Positions 1 through 7,575 of a stretch of DNA of 40,092 nucleotides are shown here, piece by piece; position 1 is the stretch's first letter, and each line of letters starts with the position of its first letter. The stretch is from an uncultured Eggerthella sp. (GTDB lineage Bacteria > Actinomycetota > Coriobacteriia > Coriobacteriales > Eggerthellaceae). The translations under genes and the position numbers were made by a program. The DNA lies in contig USPD01000010.1 of NCBI GenBank assembly GCA_900556585.1, positions 1 to 40,092 of the forward strand. Reading direction: 5' to 3'. Under the pieces are notes generated by a model. It ran no database searches, was not told the DNA's origin, and saw only the letters and a program-made list of their open reading frames with translations.

Positions 1-294
1 CGCGGAGCGAAGTCGAGAATTGAAAACGATACGCGGGCTTGCCAAGACGGGATTACAAGAATTGCAGCTGTGGCGAAATCATCTCGAACGATTTTGACCG
101 ATGGATCGAATTGTTGGCTTACTGGAGATTCTCAACCAATCTAATCTGCTAAACCATACAAAAATAATATCTGTGATACTTCTAACCCAACTCATAAAAG
201 AGAATCTAAAATTCTAAATTCCGTAAATAAAAAGCAAAAGATAGACAAAATACAAACAGCATTTTTAATAAAGAGCAACTTTTGAAAGGGGATT
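1..294. other. Left edge, no supportable gene
   Basis: No complete gene is visible. Two plus-strand frames are open from the window edge: one to a stop at 142-144 and one to about 95. Either could be the 3' end of a gene cut by the edge, but neither stretch is recognisable. A minus-strand open frame over 192-383 is low-complexity AT-rich sequence and opposes the better-supported small gene at 295-444, so it is not called. Confidence 0.3.
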
Positions 295-444
295 ATGATT
301 GGCATTTCTTCCCTTATTGACTTCTCTCTCCGTATTGACTTCTTTTCACTTATTGTTGGCGCAATATTAGGTACCGCCTGCACTGTTGCTTATCAAACAA
401 TTAATGAAATCTCATCCCCTATGCGATCATCAATCGAACTATAA
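295..444 (+). CDS. Small single-pass membrane protein (49 aa)
   Basis: This short frame starts at an ATG preceded at good distance by a purine-rich GAAAGGGG ribosome-binding site (284-291). The predicted peptide has a short N-terminal stretch, one hydrophobic segment around residues 16-33 (SLIVGAILGTACTVAY) and a polar tail of about 15 residues. That pattern fits a single-pass inner-membrane peptide. No family is recognised. It may be a complete small protein or the N-terminal remnant of a larger membrane-anchored protein, because the DNA after the stop shows no open frame. The next gene lies on the opposite strand, so it is transcribed alone. Its place beside a CHAT protease and integrase remnants suggests an accessory or defence-island origin, which is inference. 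Confidence 0.4.
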   Translation: MIGISSLIDFSLRIDFFSLIVGAILGTACTVAYQTINEISSPMRSSIEL

Positions 445-571
445 TTTGCGACCACAATCCAGTCGACGTAATGCGCTGTCGATTCAAGCATGCCAAATAT
501 TTTTTCCTAAAGAGATATCTGGCCAGGCAATTGTCTAGTAACTCCACCCTTTTCATTAAAAAACATACCAG

Positions 572-862
572 CTAAGCCCGCTGCATTTCGATCAGATAGC
601 CGAACTCAATTGAAGGGGCGTAGGAAAAATCATTTACAAGATGATCTCGATATACCCGCAATTTTGAAGCATGACCATTGTTCCCATAAAGCCTAGCACG
701 AAGAGACCTCAACGGATCGTTAGGATCAGAATGGGCAAAAAGCCTTATGCCGTTGTAAACAAGTTCCCCAAACTTTCCAGCTGCTTCATCGGAGAGATGT
801 GATTTTTTCAGCTCTGGCAGCAAGCCCTCTCTGAATTTATATAAACGATTTTCATACTCCAT
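572..862 (-). CDS. Hypothetical protein (96 aa)
   Basis: An open minus-strand frame encodes a charged, soluble protein; no family is recognised. The frame stays open upstream to 1006, overlapping the start of the CHAT gene on the other strand. The ATG at 862 is chosen because it begins a normal-looking sequence (MEYENRLYKF) and clears the divergent gene, but no good ribosome-binding site precedes it. The extra upstream residues also look coding, so this may be the 3' part of a longer gene whose 5' end was replaced when the CHAT gene arrived. It has no signal peptide or membrane segment. It lies divergently beside the CHAT gene, which makes it a possible partner, though nothing in its sequence shows that. 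Confidence 0.4.
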   Translation of the reverse strand: MEYENRLYKFREGLLPELKKSHLSDEAAGKFGELVYNGIRLFAHSDPNDPLRSLRARLYGNNGHASKLRVYRDHLVNDFSYAPSIEFGYLIEMQRA

Positions 863-953
863 AGCAGCAGGTTTAACTTTTTTATCGTTACGAACAGGCC
901 TATCTACACGAAAGTGTTCAAACCCAATGAGATAATTAGTTGAACAGAACGAG

Positions 954-962
954 AAAGGAGGT
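954..962 (+). promoter_or_regulatory. Strong ribosome-binding site fixing a TTG start
   Basis: The sequence AAAGGAGGT ends six bases before a TTG at 969-971. It decides the rare TTG start of the CHAT gene over a GTG two codons later, which would be spaced less ideally. Confidence 0.6.
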
Positions 963-968
963 CGGCCC

Positions 969-1991
969 TTGTCAGTGGATACTGCCAGACGAAGAGTGGC
1001 GACCAAAGAATCGAAGTTGACCGAGCTTCAAAAGAAACTTGCGATCAAACAGGGTAAGCTAGCCGACGTTAGCAAGAAAGCCAACGTTGCTCTTGAAGCC
1101 GCGAACAGAACCAAAAGCGATTCCATAAGGCGAAGCAAGCTTCGTATCTACGAGTCCGCCACGAAGGACGAGGCGGCAATCGCTAGGGATATCGCACACT
1201 TGCACAGGCAGATCGCTAGTACGGAGAAGGACTTGCAAAACGCTAAAAGCGCTTTGGCTAGGGAGGAGAAGTCCCTCTCCGATAAACAGACTCGCAACGT
1301 CAAAAAAGAGTCTCGCCGAATCGCCCAGAGGCTATCTTCGATGAACGACGCCTTGTGTGCCCATGAGGGCAGAATCAATGCACTCGAATGTAGACCCGCA
1401 GTCATAACCGTTCTTTACCTCGGAGTTTCTCCAGATAACGCTGACCGCCTGAGGGTAGATGCGGAGGCGCGGGACATACGCGAAGCTATCCGTCTTTCCG
1501 ATAACCCGGACAGCATAGTATTTGAGGATCGCTGGGCGGTGCGGCAAAATGACCTGCTCCAGGCGCTCAATGAGACCAACCCTGTGGTGGTGCATTTCAG
1601 CGGTCACGGATCCTCAGACGGAAGTTTCATCATCGAGGATCTTACGGGAAGGGCGCTGGCTGTAAGTAAGGATGCGATTGCGGCGGTCATTGAGTCTGCT
1701 ACCGAAGGGGTGCGTCTGGTGGTTTTCAACGCCTGCTTCTCCGACGAGCAGGCGGAAAAGGTGCTGGAGCATGTGGATGCGGTAATTGGCATGTCCGATT
1801 CCATAAGCGATGCTGCGGCGCTCGCCTTCGCTCGCCAGTTCTATTCGAGCATCGGCTTCGGCCTTTCCCTTGCGCAGGCGTTCAAGCAGGCTCGTGCAGC
1901 CATCGCCTTGGTATCCCCCGGGGAGGTCGAGACCCCGCAGTTGCGCATCAAACCCGACCTGCAAGCAGACGAATTCGTTCTCGTAGGCTAA
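969..1991 (+). CDS. CHAT-domain caspase-like protease with N-terminal coiled coil
   Basis: The 340-residue protein has two parts. Residues 1 to about 130 are highly charged and Lys/Ala/Glu-rich, predicting a long coiled coil. Residues about 145-335 form a CHAT domain, the bacterial caspase/separase-like cysteine peptidase fold. The catalytic pair is visible: His213 in VVHFSGHGS and Cys256 in VFNACFS, followed by the usual VIGMSDSISDAAALAFAR segment. CHAT proteases often act in immunity, cutting a partner once a sensor triggers them. No sensor such as a TPR, NACHT or gRAMP module is fused here; the coiled coil probably mediates oligomerisation or partner binding. It has no signal peptide, so it is cytosolic. 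The start is TTG with a strong ribosome-binding site. The nearest neighbours are an unidentified divergent gene and integrase remnants. Confidence 0.85.
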   Translation: MSVDTARRRVATKESKLTELQKKLAIKQGKLADVSKKANVALEAANRTKSDSIRRSKLRIYESATKDEAAIARDIAHLHRQIASTEKDLQNAKSALAREEKSLSDKQTRNVKKESRRIAQRLSSMNDALCAHEGRINALECRPAVITVLYLGVSPDNADRLRVDAEARDIREAIRLSDNPDSIVFEDRWAVRQNDLLQALNETNPVVVHFSGHGSSDGSFIIEDLTGRALAVSKDAIAAVIESATEGVRLVVFNACFSDEQAEKVLEHVDAVIGMSDSISDAAALAFARQFYSSIGFGLSLAQAFKQARAAIALVSPGEVETPQLRIKPDLQADEFVLVG

Positions 1992-2207
1992 CTTGCTGGG
2001 TGGCGAAGCTAGCTGTTGTGAAGAGTCGGCGTTCGTTATGTATATGGTGTCAAACGGGTATCCTTTATAAGGCAACGAGAGGACCTGTCTGAGGCGTAGC
2101 TGCATGGGGGTAGCACGTGCATTGTCTCATCGAGCGGGAATAGCCCAGCTCAGAACGGAATGACAAATAGTCTTTAGCGATGTTACGGGATCTGATTTCC
2201 TGCATCC

Positions 2208-2236
2208 AGGTAAAGAAAAAAGCCCGAAGGCCGCTG
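2208..2236 (-). terminator. Possible minus-strand terminator
   Basis: Read on the minus strand, a short GC hairpin with a TTCG loop (GCC-TTCG-GGC) is followed by a run of six T. It lies about 40 bases past the stop of the minus-strand gene remnant at 2273-2434 and so would terminate that gene. Confidence 0.5.
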
Positions 2237-2272
2237 ATTCTGATTCACAATTATTCCCGAAGCAGCTTGATT

Positions 2273-2434
2273 TTAGCGCAACGATAGCTTCCATTCAGAC
2301 AGCTCCTCAGAGCTGATCTCGCCAGCTTTTTCCGAATCAATCATGCGCTTCCAAGTTTTAAGCGCCTGGAGTTTCTGGTATTTTTCTGCCTTCCTGTCGA
2401 TCTTCCGAACCAATTCACCGTCAAATCGAAGATC
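2273..2434 (-). pseudogene. 3' remnant of an unidentified gene
   Basis: A minus-strand frame of 53 codons ends in TAA and is bounded upstream by an in-frame stop, with no start near its beginning. The peptide (…DGELVRKIDRKAEKYQKLQ… then …AGEISSEELSEWKLSLR) is helical and charged and looks like a genuine protein C-terminus. A terminator-like hairpin follows at the expected distance. The family is not recognised with certainty; C-termini of plasmid or phage recombination proteins are one possibility. Its upstream side meets a plus-strand integrase remnant at about 2423-2434, so the two fragments were brought together by a deletion or insertion. No functional product is expected. Confidence 0.4.
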
Positions 2435-2611
2435 CTACCCTTCTTCGAGAAGAAGCAGATGGCCGAGATATCGAGCCTCGATATCGTGCGGTGACAGAAC
2501 GAGCTCATGAGCCCCGATGCCAACGATGGTAAAGGATACAGCCCCACCTACCTAAGAACCGTCAACAATCAGCTCACCGCAATACTAAACCACGCGGCGC
2601 ACATTAAATAG
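2423..2611 (+). pseudogene. Tyrosine integrase remnant (core-binding domain)
   Basis: The plus frame reads KSKILPFFEKKQMAEISSLD, then after an in-frame TGA (2492-2494) QNELM, and then GYSPTYLRTVNNQLTAILNH. This follows the SAM-like core-binding domain of tyrosine recombinases: a segment ending in a short hinge, a Trp-Gln-Asn helix start, and the SPTYLRT-x(3)-QL-x-A-I-x-NHA helix. The internal stop falls where the family normally has Trp (TGG to TGA). The frame ends at 2609-2611, well before any catalytic domain; the R-H-R-Y residues are absent from the window. It is a dead fragment of an integrated element and marks this region as a former insertion site. Confidence 0.65.
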
Positions 2612-2758
2612 AAGCTATCAAATAACTTCTTTACTCCAGTTTTTTCATTCCATCCTACAGATCCGAGCGAATAATAAGCAAGAAGCAGACTAAAGGGTTA
2701 ATTCCCCTGTAAGGTACCAACCCCCCGCTCTCCATCAAACCCACCACACGGACCAAGG

Positions 2759-3334
2759 CTAATCGATACTCCACAGAAGAAAATCAATCTTCTTTACGTC
2801 ACTTATCCAGGTGTAATCAGGCAAGAGCGAATCAAATAGCTTGATATTTTCAGCCGCTTCAGGCAGCGCCAAATAGGCTTCATACCATTCAACAATATGA
2901 TGGTAAGCCTGGACGGCAGCAGAAAGCCTTCGCTCAGGTGACGACCCATCGATACGCAGCCCCAGATAAGCCAACACCTTAGAGTCAAGAATTGGCTTGG
3001 TCGGGTCGATTACAGCAACAAGCTTACTTGCAAACGAGGCTTCTACGAGTCCCGTTTCCTCGTAAAGGTAATTGAGTACAGGCTCAAACTCTGCACCTAC
3101 AGGCTTCAGCCGCTCGAGTTCCTCATAAAAAATTCTTTGCCACTCCGAATTGCGCCTGACCCTGAAATATCGGCTGAAATCCTTCTGGTATTCGGCATTC
3201 ACAGAAACATCGACACTTGTAAGCCGATGGATGATGCGAGCATAACGCGGCAACCCCCATGCTCGCTCCAAAGATGAGGCAATCGCACTCTGACCGTCAG
3301 ATACGGACAGAACAGGCGTTCTTTGTTCGTTCAT
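2759..3334 (-). CDS. Hypothetical protein, possibly HhH-GPD-like
   Basis: The 191-residue protein is soluble, mixed helical and lacks a signal peptide. A segment near residues 115-150 (PILDSKVLAYLGLRI, then SAAVQAYHHIVEWYEAYL) resembles the central helices of helix-hairpin-helix DNA-glycosylase-like proteins of the OGG-like group, but no catalytic Lys or clear HhH loop can be assigned, so this is only a hint. The start chosen is the second ATG (MNEQRT), five codons inside the longest frame; a GGGG run upstream is the only ribosome-binding candidate. It is convergent with the integrase remnant and divergent from the small membrane protein at 3507. Base usage is like the surroundings. Confidence 0.6.
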   Translation of the reverse strand: MNEQRTPVLSVSDGQSAIASSLERAWGLPRYARIIHRLTSVDVSVNAEYQKDFSRYFRVRRNSEWQRIFYEELERLKPVGAEFEPVLNYLYEETGLVEASFASKLVAVIDPTKPILDSKVLAYLGLRIDGSSPERRLSAAVQAYHHIVEWYEAYLALPEAAENIKLFDSLLPDYTWISDVKKIDFLLWSID

Positions 3335-3506
3335 CACAATCAACCCCATACTTTCGACTCGGAAATAAACCGCACTCCCGCTATTGATCCCTTCCCTACC
3401 GAAGCCTCACAACGGTAGAATAAAAAACGAACCGTAATAAAGATATCCTTTTTGTCTACCTAATCTGATTATCCAATAACGATATGACGCAAGGACGGGA
3501 GATCTT

Positions 3507-3761
3507 ATGAATAAGGCTCAGATTGCCATCATTGCAACGGAATTGGGAATATTTGCGATTGCCATCCTTGTGTTCTGGGTATTTGCTGGAGAACTAGGTG
3601 TGATGGGCTATGGAGTTTTTTACATATGGGCGCTCATGCCTCTAGCCTCGCTTGTAACATCGCTCGTCGTAGGCCTATTTAACATATATCAGATTGGGCT
3701 TGATTGGAGAAGGTCGGCATGTTGTTGTATACAGTGTCGACAAATGTCGACATTTATTTGA
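3507..3761 (+). CDS. Small membrane protein, possibly frameshifted at its C-terminus
   Basis: The ATG follows a GACGGGAG ribosome-binding site. The 84-residue product has two hydrophobic segments (about residues 6-27 and 37-60) and a C-terminus (…RRSACCCIQCRQMSTFI) that looks unlike a natural membrane-protein end. From about 3709 another plus frame reads EKVGMLLYTVSTNVDIYLTT to a stop at 3767-3769, which looks more like the third membrane helix seen in three- to four-helix proteins of this kind. A one-base indel near 3705 is therefore possible. No function can be assigned. Confidence 0.5.
   Translation: MNKAQIAIIATELGIFAIAILVFWVFAGELGVMGYGVFYIWALMPLASLVTSLVVGLFNIYQIGLDWRRSACCCIQCRQMSTFI
3735..3752. 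repeat. Tandem TGTCGACA palindromes
   Basis: The 8-bp palindrome TGTCGACA occurs twice (3735-3742 and 3745-3752) separated by AA, giving a 10-bp period, about one helical turn. It lies at the end of the small membrane-protein frame and could be a protein-binding site; its target is unknown. Confidence 0.3.
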
Positions 3762-3864
3762 CTACATAGTCTGGCCGAAGTAGTCAAGCATGCCCTCAGT
3801 GCAACAAACACGCAACTAGATAGCGCTCCATTCTTGCGCTCAGCAAACTGAAGCTTTTACCGAT

Positions 3865-3917
3865 ATCTTCGACAATGATAAAATATCTTCGTCAAATATA
3901 ATGAATATGACGAAGAT
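3865..3917. promoter_or_regulatory. Operator and promoter of the Fic gene
   Basis: Three copies of ATCTTCGWCA are visible: 3865-3874 (ATCTTCGACA), 3885-3894 (ATCTTCGTCA) and, inverted, 3908-3917 (TGACGAAGAT). The first two are direct repeats 20 bp apart; the second and third form a perfect 10-bp inverted repeat with a 13-bp spacer. That spacer contains a consensus -10 hexamer TATAAT (3897-3902), so a dimer on the palindrome would cover the promoter of the gene starting at 3941. The arrangement is typical of autorepression; the Fic protein's own C-terminal winged-helix-like domain is the obvious candidate binder, which is inference. Confidence 0.6.
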
Positions 3918-3940
3918 GAAATCAGAATGGCGGAGATACC

Positions 3941-4987
3941 GTGGCACAGTTCGAATATGAGAAAACGCTCGACATGCTAATGATCCCAGAAGTGGTATCG
4001 GCTCTCGGGGATATCCGCGAGCTCAAAGGGAAAACCGCTTCGCTTTCAGCGCTCAACCCCGAAACGTTTTCGGCGCTGGTCGAAGTCGCCAAAATTCAAA
4101 GCACGGGCGCTTCGAACAGAATCGAGAACATCTCAACTTCCGATAAGCGCCTACGCGAGCTCATGACCAACAAAACGGATCCGAAAAATCGCGACGAGAG
4201 AGAGATCGCAGGCTATCGGTACGTCTTGGACGAGATTCACGAGAGCCACGACAACATCCCCGTCACGCCGAACGTCATCCTCCAGCTCCACCGCGATCTT
4301 TATCGCTTCTCGGGAGATTCCCACGCCGGCAAATGGAAAGATTCGGACAACGTAATCGCCGAGCGCACAGCCGAGGGTGAACTGGTCGCCCGATTCATCC
4401 CCACCTCCGCGGCTGGAACCCCCGCCGCCGTCGAGAGGATCTGCAGCGAATATTCGAGACAGATAGACGACGGCACATACGACCCCTTGCTTGTGTCGCT
4501 CGTCTTCGTCTTCGACTTCGTGAGCATCCACCCCTTCAACGATGGGAACGGCCGCATGAGCAGGCTGCTCACGTTGCTGCTCATGTACCGAAACGGATAC
4601 GACGTGGGGAAATACGTCTCGATAGAGAAGGAAATCGAGAACTCTAAAGAGACGTATTACGAAGCTCTGTCGGCAAGCTCCACGGGCTGGCAGAATGGCG
4701 AAAATGACTACGTACCCTTCGTCACGTACATGTTAGGTATAGTGACCGCATGCTACAGAGAACTTGAGAGCAGATTCTCAGTGGTGGCCTTGCCTGCCGG
4801 AAACGAGGAGTCCATCAGAGCGTTCTTTGATAGGCTGATCGGAACGGCGACGAAGCGCGAGATCATGGATGCCAACCCAAATATGAGCCAACGCACTTTG
4901 GAACGGATCCTCGCGAAGCTCCAGGACGAGGGCGTTGTCGAGAAGGTCGGCGCCGCGAGGTCGACGGCATATCGGCGAAGAGAATAA
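3941..4987 (+). CDS. Fic-domain protein (class II, AMPylator family) with C-terminal winged helix
   Basis: Fic (Fido) proteins usually transfer AMP from ATP to a target hydroxyl. The complete active-site motif HPFNDGNGRMSR begins at His197. The autoinhibitory motif [S/T]xxxE[G/N] is present as SNRIEN at residues 58-63, upstream of the core, so this is a class II protein held inactive by its own glutamate. Residues about 290-345 (REIMDANPNMSQRTLERILA…) form a winged-helix-like DNA-binding domain often found in Fic proteins. The length of 348 residues is normal for this architecture. The start is GTG with a GGCGGAG ribosome-binding site. The gene appears to stand alone, with a palindromic operator over its -10 box. 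The target is unknown, and no separate antitoxin is visible, as expected for self-inhibited forms. Confidence 0.9.
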   Translation: MAQFEYEKTLDMLMIPEVVSALGDIRELKGKTASLSALNPETFSALVEVAKIQSTGASNRIENISTSDKRLRELMTNKTDPKNRDEREIAGYRYVLDEIHESHDNIPVTPNVILQLHRDLYRFSGDSHAGKWKDSDNVIAERTAEGELVARFIPTSAAGTPAAVERICSEYSRQIDDGTYDPLLVSLVFVFDFVSIHPFNDGNGRMSRLLTLLLMYRNGYDVGKYVSIEKEIENSKETYYEALSASSTGWQNGENDYVPFVTYMLGIVTACYRELESRFSVVALPAGNEESIRAFFDRLIGTATKREIMDANPNMSQRTLERILAKLQDEGVVEKVGAARSTAYRRRE

Positions 4988-5037
4988 AGGCTCATGCCTT
5001 GTTGATGGTATTGGTTTCAGGATTTTAGGAGTCCAAT

Positions 5038-5172
5038 TTGACAAACGAGGAAAAGCCCATCCTATTACCCCTTCATCCCAAAGAGCTATCGGATGAAGAG
5101 TTCTCCGTATACGAAGCGGAGTTCGAAAAGGTCCTGAGCGACCCTTTCCGGGGCGCACCCCTCCTAGGTTGA
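5038..5172 (+). CDS. Small acidic protein (44 aa)
   Basis: A TTG at 5038 is preceded six bases earlier by AGGAG. The peptide is acidic and proline-rich at its start (TNEEKPILLPLHPKELSDEE) and ends at a TGA at 5170-5172. It has no signal peptide or membrane segment. It follows the Fic gene by 50 bases on the same strand and could be co-transcribed; small proteins next to Fic genes can be antitoxins, but this one carries no inhibitory motif, so that role is not claimed. It may instead be a remnant, since the following DNA is non-coding and repeat-rich. Confidence 0.4.
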   Translation: MTNEEKPILLPLHPKELSDEEFSVYEAEFEKVLSDPFRGAPLLG

Positions 5173-5544
5173 TTATTTGGGACAAAACCAAGTGGCCCAT
5201 TGTGCTGGTCGGCATAACTGCCATTATGCCCAAATTGATCAAGACACGATGCTTACTTTTAAGTTAGCGCCAACACCCTTTTCCCACTGGGACAAAAATT
5301 GAAACTCACCTCGTTCGAGTTTCGCTTGAGTTTCGATTTTGTCCCAGCGCTGTCCCACCACCGTCCCGCAGTATGTCGCAGTGAGCCACCATGTCCGGAT
5401 TGACTGTACCCTGAACGAGTCCTTCCAGGCGACGCATTGACAGTAGCTTCTTGAACCCTCGCTGTTCGACGCCCATATAAAAAAGCGCCCCACAAAATGA
5501 CCAGCAGGGCGGAATAGAACTTGTAAAGGTGCCCTTGGCGAAGC
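5173..5544. other. Non-coding, repeat-bearing intergenic region
   Basis: No convincing gene is seen. The word GGGACAAAA occurs near 5178 and at 5289-5297, with its complement near 5335-5343, and GTCCCA recurs around 5341-5360. Overlapping minus-strand frames across 5239-5495 have compositions unlike proteins and are not called. The region also lies past the 3' end of the minus-strand surface protein gene (stop at 5545), whose terminator is not obvious. Confidence 0.4.
5288..5346. repeat. Long imperfect inverted repeat (about 20-bp arms)
   Basis: TGGGACAAAAATTGAAACTCA (5288-5308, 21 nt) is matched by the complement of 5327-5346 with one mismatch and one bulged base, around an 18-base centre. 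Such a hairpin could be a terminator-like structure, a small non-autonomous element or a recombinase site. No T-run follows either side. Confidence 0.5.
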
Positions 5545-7575
5545 CTAGATGCGAGACCTTCTCAGAGCGAACACCCCTGTTGCGATAGAGACAACGGCAA
5601 GAACAGAAAGCGCCGCTATCGGCAGCATGGAGCTGTCGCCGGTCTTGGCGAGCGATTCCTTGTCTCCGTCGTTGTCGGCTTTGCTGTCGACCGCTTCGCC
5701 CTCAGCTGCTAGAACAGTGAACTCGGTTTCAGCGGTGCCGGTATCGGAGACGATCGCCAGCGTATGCTTGCCTGCAGACAGGGTTTCTAAGTAGGAGGGC
5801 TTCAGGGTAACGATAGTACTGCCTTCCGCTACCGTGTAGTTGGAGGCGTCCACGTCCCTGCCGTCCACCTGCACCTTCTGGAAGTCAGCGAAGACGGCGT
5901 TGGAGGTGAAGGGCAGTCCGCCCTCGCTGCCCTTTTGCCACTTTCCATTCGCACCTTCAATAATCATTGCCTTGAAGGAAGGGTCGATTCCGCCGCAAAC
6001 GGTGCATTTGCCGTTTTCGTAGCTGTGACCAATGGCTTTGAGCATGGTGTCTTCAGCGGTGATTTCGCTCGAGCCGTTCTCATCGCTGAAATACTTGCCG
6101 CAGGTACTGCAAGTCCAATGCTCCACACTGCCCGGCTCCGTGCACGTGGCGGCCTTTCCCTCCGTCTTGGTCAACTCGTGGCCGGTGGCCGGGATGTCTG
6201 CCACATCCTTCGTATCCGTATAGGTCCGACCGCCAAATTCGACAGTCGCCGTATAGGTGGTCACGCCGGTTTCCATGCAGGTGGCTGGCATCTTGACCTC
6301 CGATGCAACAGTTACTTCCGGAGTTTCCTTATGTGCTGCATCATTTTCACAGGTGAATGTCACCGTACAGCTCTTTCCGTCCTCTGACCAAGTCCAAGTA
6401 GGTACGCTGTAGCTATGTCCGGTGGCGGAAATTATCCACTGGCTTTCTTCTATTTCTTCCGTACCGTTTTCATCTTTGAAATGCTTGCCGCAAGTATCAC
6501 AGGTCCAGCCGTCAACATTGCCAGGCTCGGTGCAGGTGGCAGGACTTGCCTCGGTCTTGGTGAGCGTATGTGCCAGAGTAAGATTTTCCAGCTTCACTTC
6601 GTCAATCACATAGCCATCGCCCATAGCACCGTCAGTGATAGTGAGGGAATCGGCAATATCGGCGTTGTCCTTGTCTTTAACGGAAACGATTGCAACATGC
6701 GTTTTGCCGTCGTCAGATGCCTCAGCACTTTCCAGCACTTCGTAGCGCCATACATGTACGTCCTGCGACGCATAGCTAAACGAATTGGCGCCTAAGCTTA
6801 AGCCTTCCTCTACATAGACATTGGTTAATTTGTCGCACCACTCAAACGCCCCATCCCCGATGGAGGTGACGCTCCCAGGGATGACAACCTCCGTCAGGCT
6901 GGAGCAATCGTAAAACGCCCCATCCCCGATGGAGGTGACGCCCTCGGGGATGGTGACCTCCGTCAATCCGACGCAAGTAGAAAACGCCCGATCCCCGATG
7001 GAGGTGACGCCCTCGGGGATGGTGACCTCCGTCAATCCGACGCAAGTAGAAAACGCCCGATCCCCGATGGAGGTGACGCCCTCGGGGATGGTGACCTCCG
7101 TCAGGCTGCCACAATAGTAAAACGTCCGATCCCCGATGGATGTGACGCCCTCGGGGATGACGATCCGGGTTAATTCGTAACAAGTAAAAAACGCCCCATC
7201 CCCGATGGAGGTGACGCCCTCGGGGATGGTGACCTCCGTCAGGTGGAAGCATGAGTCAAACGCCCCACCCCCGATGGAGGTGACGCCCTCGGGGATGACG
7301 ACCCCCGTCAGGCTGAAGCACCTGCTAAACGCCCAATCCCCGATGGAGGTGACCTTGTATTTCTGGCCATCGACTTCTATCGTTCCCGGAATGACCGCGT
7401 TGCCGGAAATGCTTTCGTCGGCATCGTTAACCGTCGCCTCGCCAGTTTCCGTATCATATCGATAGGTAATTTGGTCTATCGTGGTTTCACTTGTAGCCGC
7501 AAAACATGGTGTGGCTACGACGAAAGGCAAAGCAAATGCTAGGACGCAGAGTAGCCTTAAGAATCTTTTCTTCAT
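5545..7575 (-). CDS. BspA-type leucine-rich-repeat surface protein, sortase-anchored
   Basis: The 676-residue protein begins with a signal peptide (MKKRFLRLLCVLAFALPFVV…CFA, cleavage near residue 27). Residues about 75-280 contain 23-residue LRR_5 (BspA/TpLRR) repeats of the form LTEVTIPEGVTSIGDxAFxxC, typical of adhesins binding host matrix or epithelium. Two CxxC modules follow (CDTCGKHFKDENG, CSTCGKYFSDENG), then an Ig-like X2 domain (KVQVDGRDVDASNYTVAEGS). The C-terminus has LAKTGD, a hydrophobic helix and RRSRI, a sorting signal deviating from LPXTG. GAGGAG precedes the ATG. The CxxC-Ig-anchor cassette recurs in the proteins at 18424 and 36202. The repeat tract includes two identical 69-bp units, so repeat number may vary. 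Confidence 0.9.
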   Translation of the reverse strand: MKKRFLRLLCVLAFALPFVVATPCFAATSETTIDQITYRYDTETGEATVNDADESISGNAVIPGTIEVDGQKYKVTSIGDWAFSRCFSLTGVVIPEGVTSIGGGAFDSCFHLTEVTIPEGVTSIGDGAFFTCYELTRIVIPEGVTSIGDRTFYYCGSLTEVTIPEGVTSIGDRAFSTCVGLTEVTIPEGVTSIGDRAFSTCVGLTEVTIPEGVTSIGDGAFYDCSSLTEVVIPGSVTSIGDGAFEWCDKLTNVYVEEGLSLGANSFSYASQDVHVWRYEVLESAEASDDGKTHVAIVSVKDKDNADIADSLTITDGAMGDGYVIDEVKLENLTLAHTLTKTEASPATCTEPGNVDGWTCDTCGKHFKDENGTEEIEESQWIISATGHSYSVPTWTWSEDGKSCTVTFTCENDAAHKETPEVTVASEVKMPATCMETGVTTYTATVEFGGRTYTDTKDVADIPATGHELTKTEGKAATCTEPGSVEHWTCSTCGKYFSDENGSSEITAEDTMLKAIGHSYENGKCTVCGGIDPSFKAMIIEGANGKWQKGSEGGLPFTSNAVFADFQKVQVDGRDVDASNYTVAEGSTIVTLKPSYLETLSAGKHTLAIVSDTGTAETEFTVLAAEGEAVDSKADNDGDKESLAKTGDSSMLPIAALSVLAVVSIATGVFALRRSRI
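6959..7096. repeat. Identical tandem 69-bp units in the LRR coding region
   Basis: Within the LRR tract the 69-bp unit encoding DRAFSTCVGLTEVTIPEGVTSIG is repeated back to back without any base difference; boundaries are approximate because the unit is in a repeat array. Neighbouring units differ at several bases. Exact identity points to recent duplication or gene conversion and makes the number of LRRs prone to change by slippage or recombination. Confidence 0.75.

Noticed and set aside
192..383. 63-codon minus-strand frame
   Set aside because: AT-rich low-complexity peptide opposite a better-supported small gene.
1614..2105. 163-codon minus-strand frame
   Set aside because: It is antisense to the CHAT catalytic region, whose His and Cys motifs show which strand codes.
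5239..5495. Two overlapping minus-strand frames
   Set aside because: They cover the inverted-repeat region in different frames, and neither reads like a protein.
6840..7370. CRISPR-like array
   Set aside because: Repeat period matches 23-residue LRR coding units with no unique spacers; it is protein-coding.
6842..7465. Long frames on both strands across the LRR tract
   Set aside because: They are products of the 69-bp repeat in other frames and have no start signals or protein-like composition.
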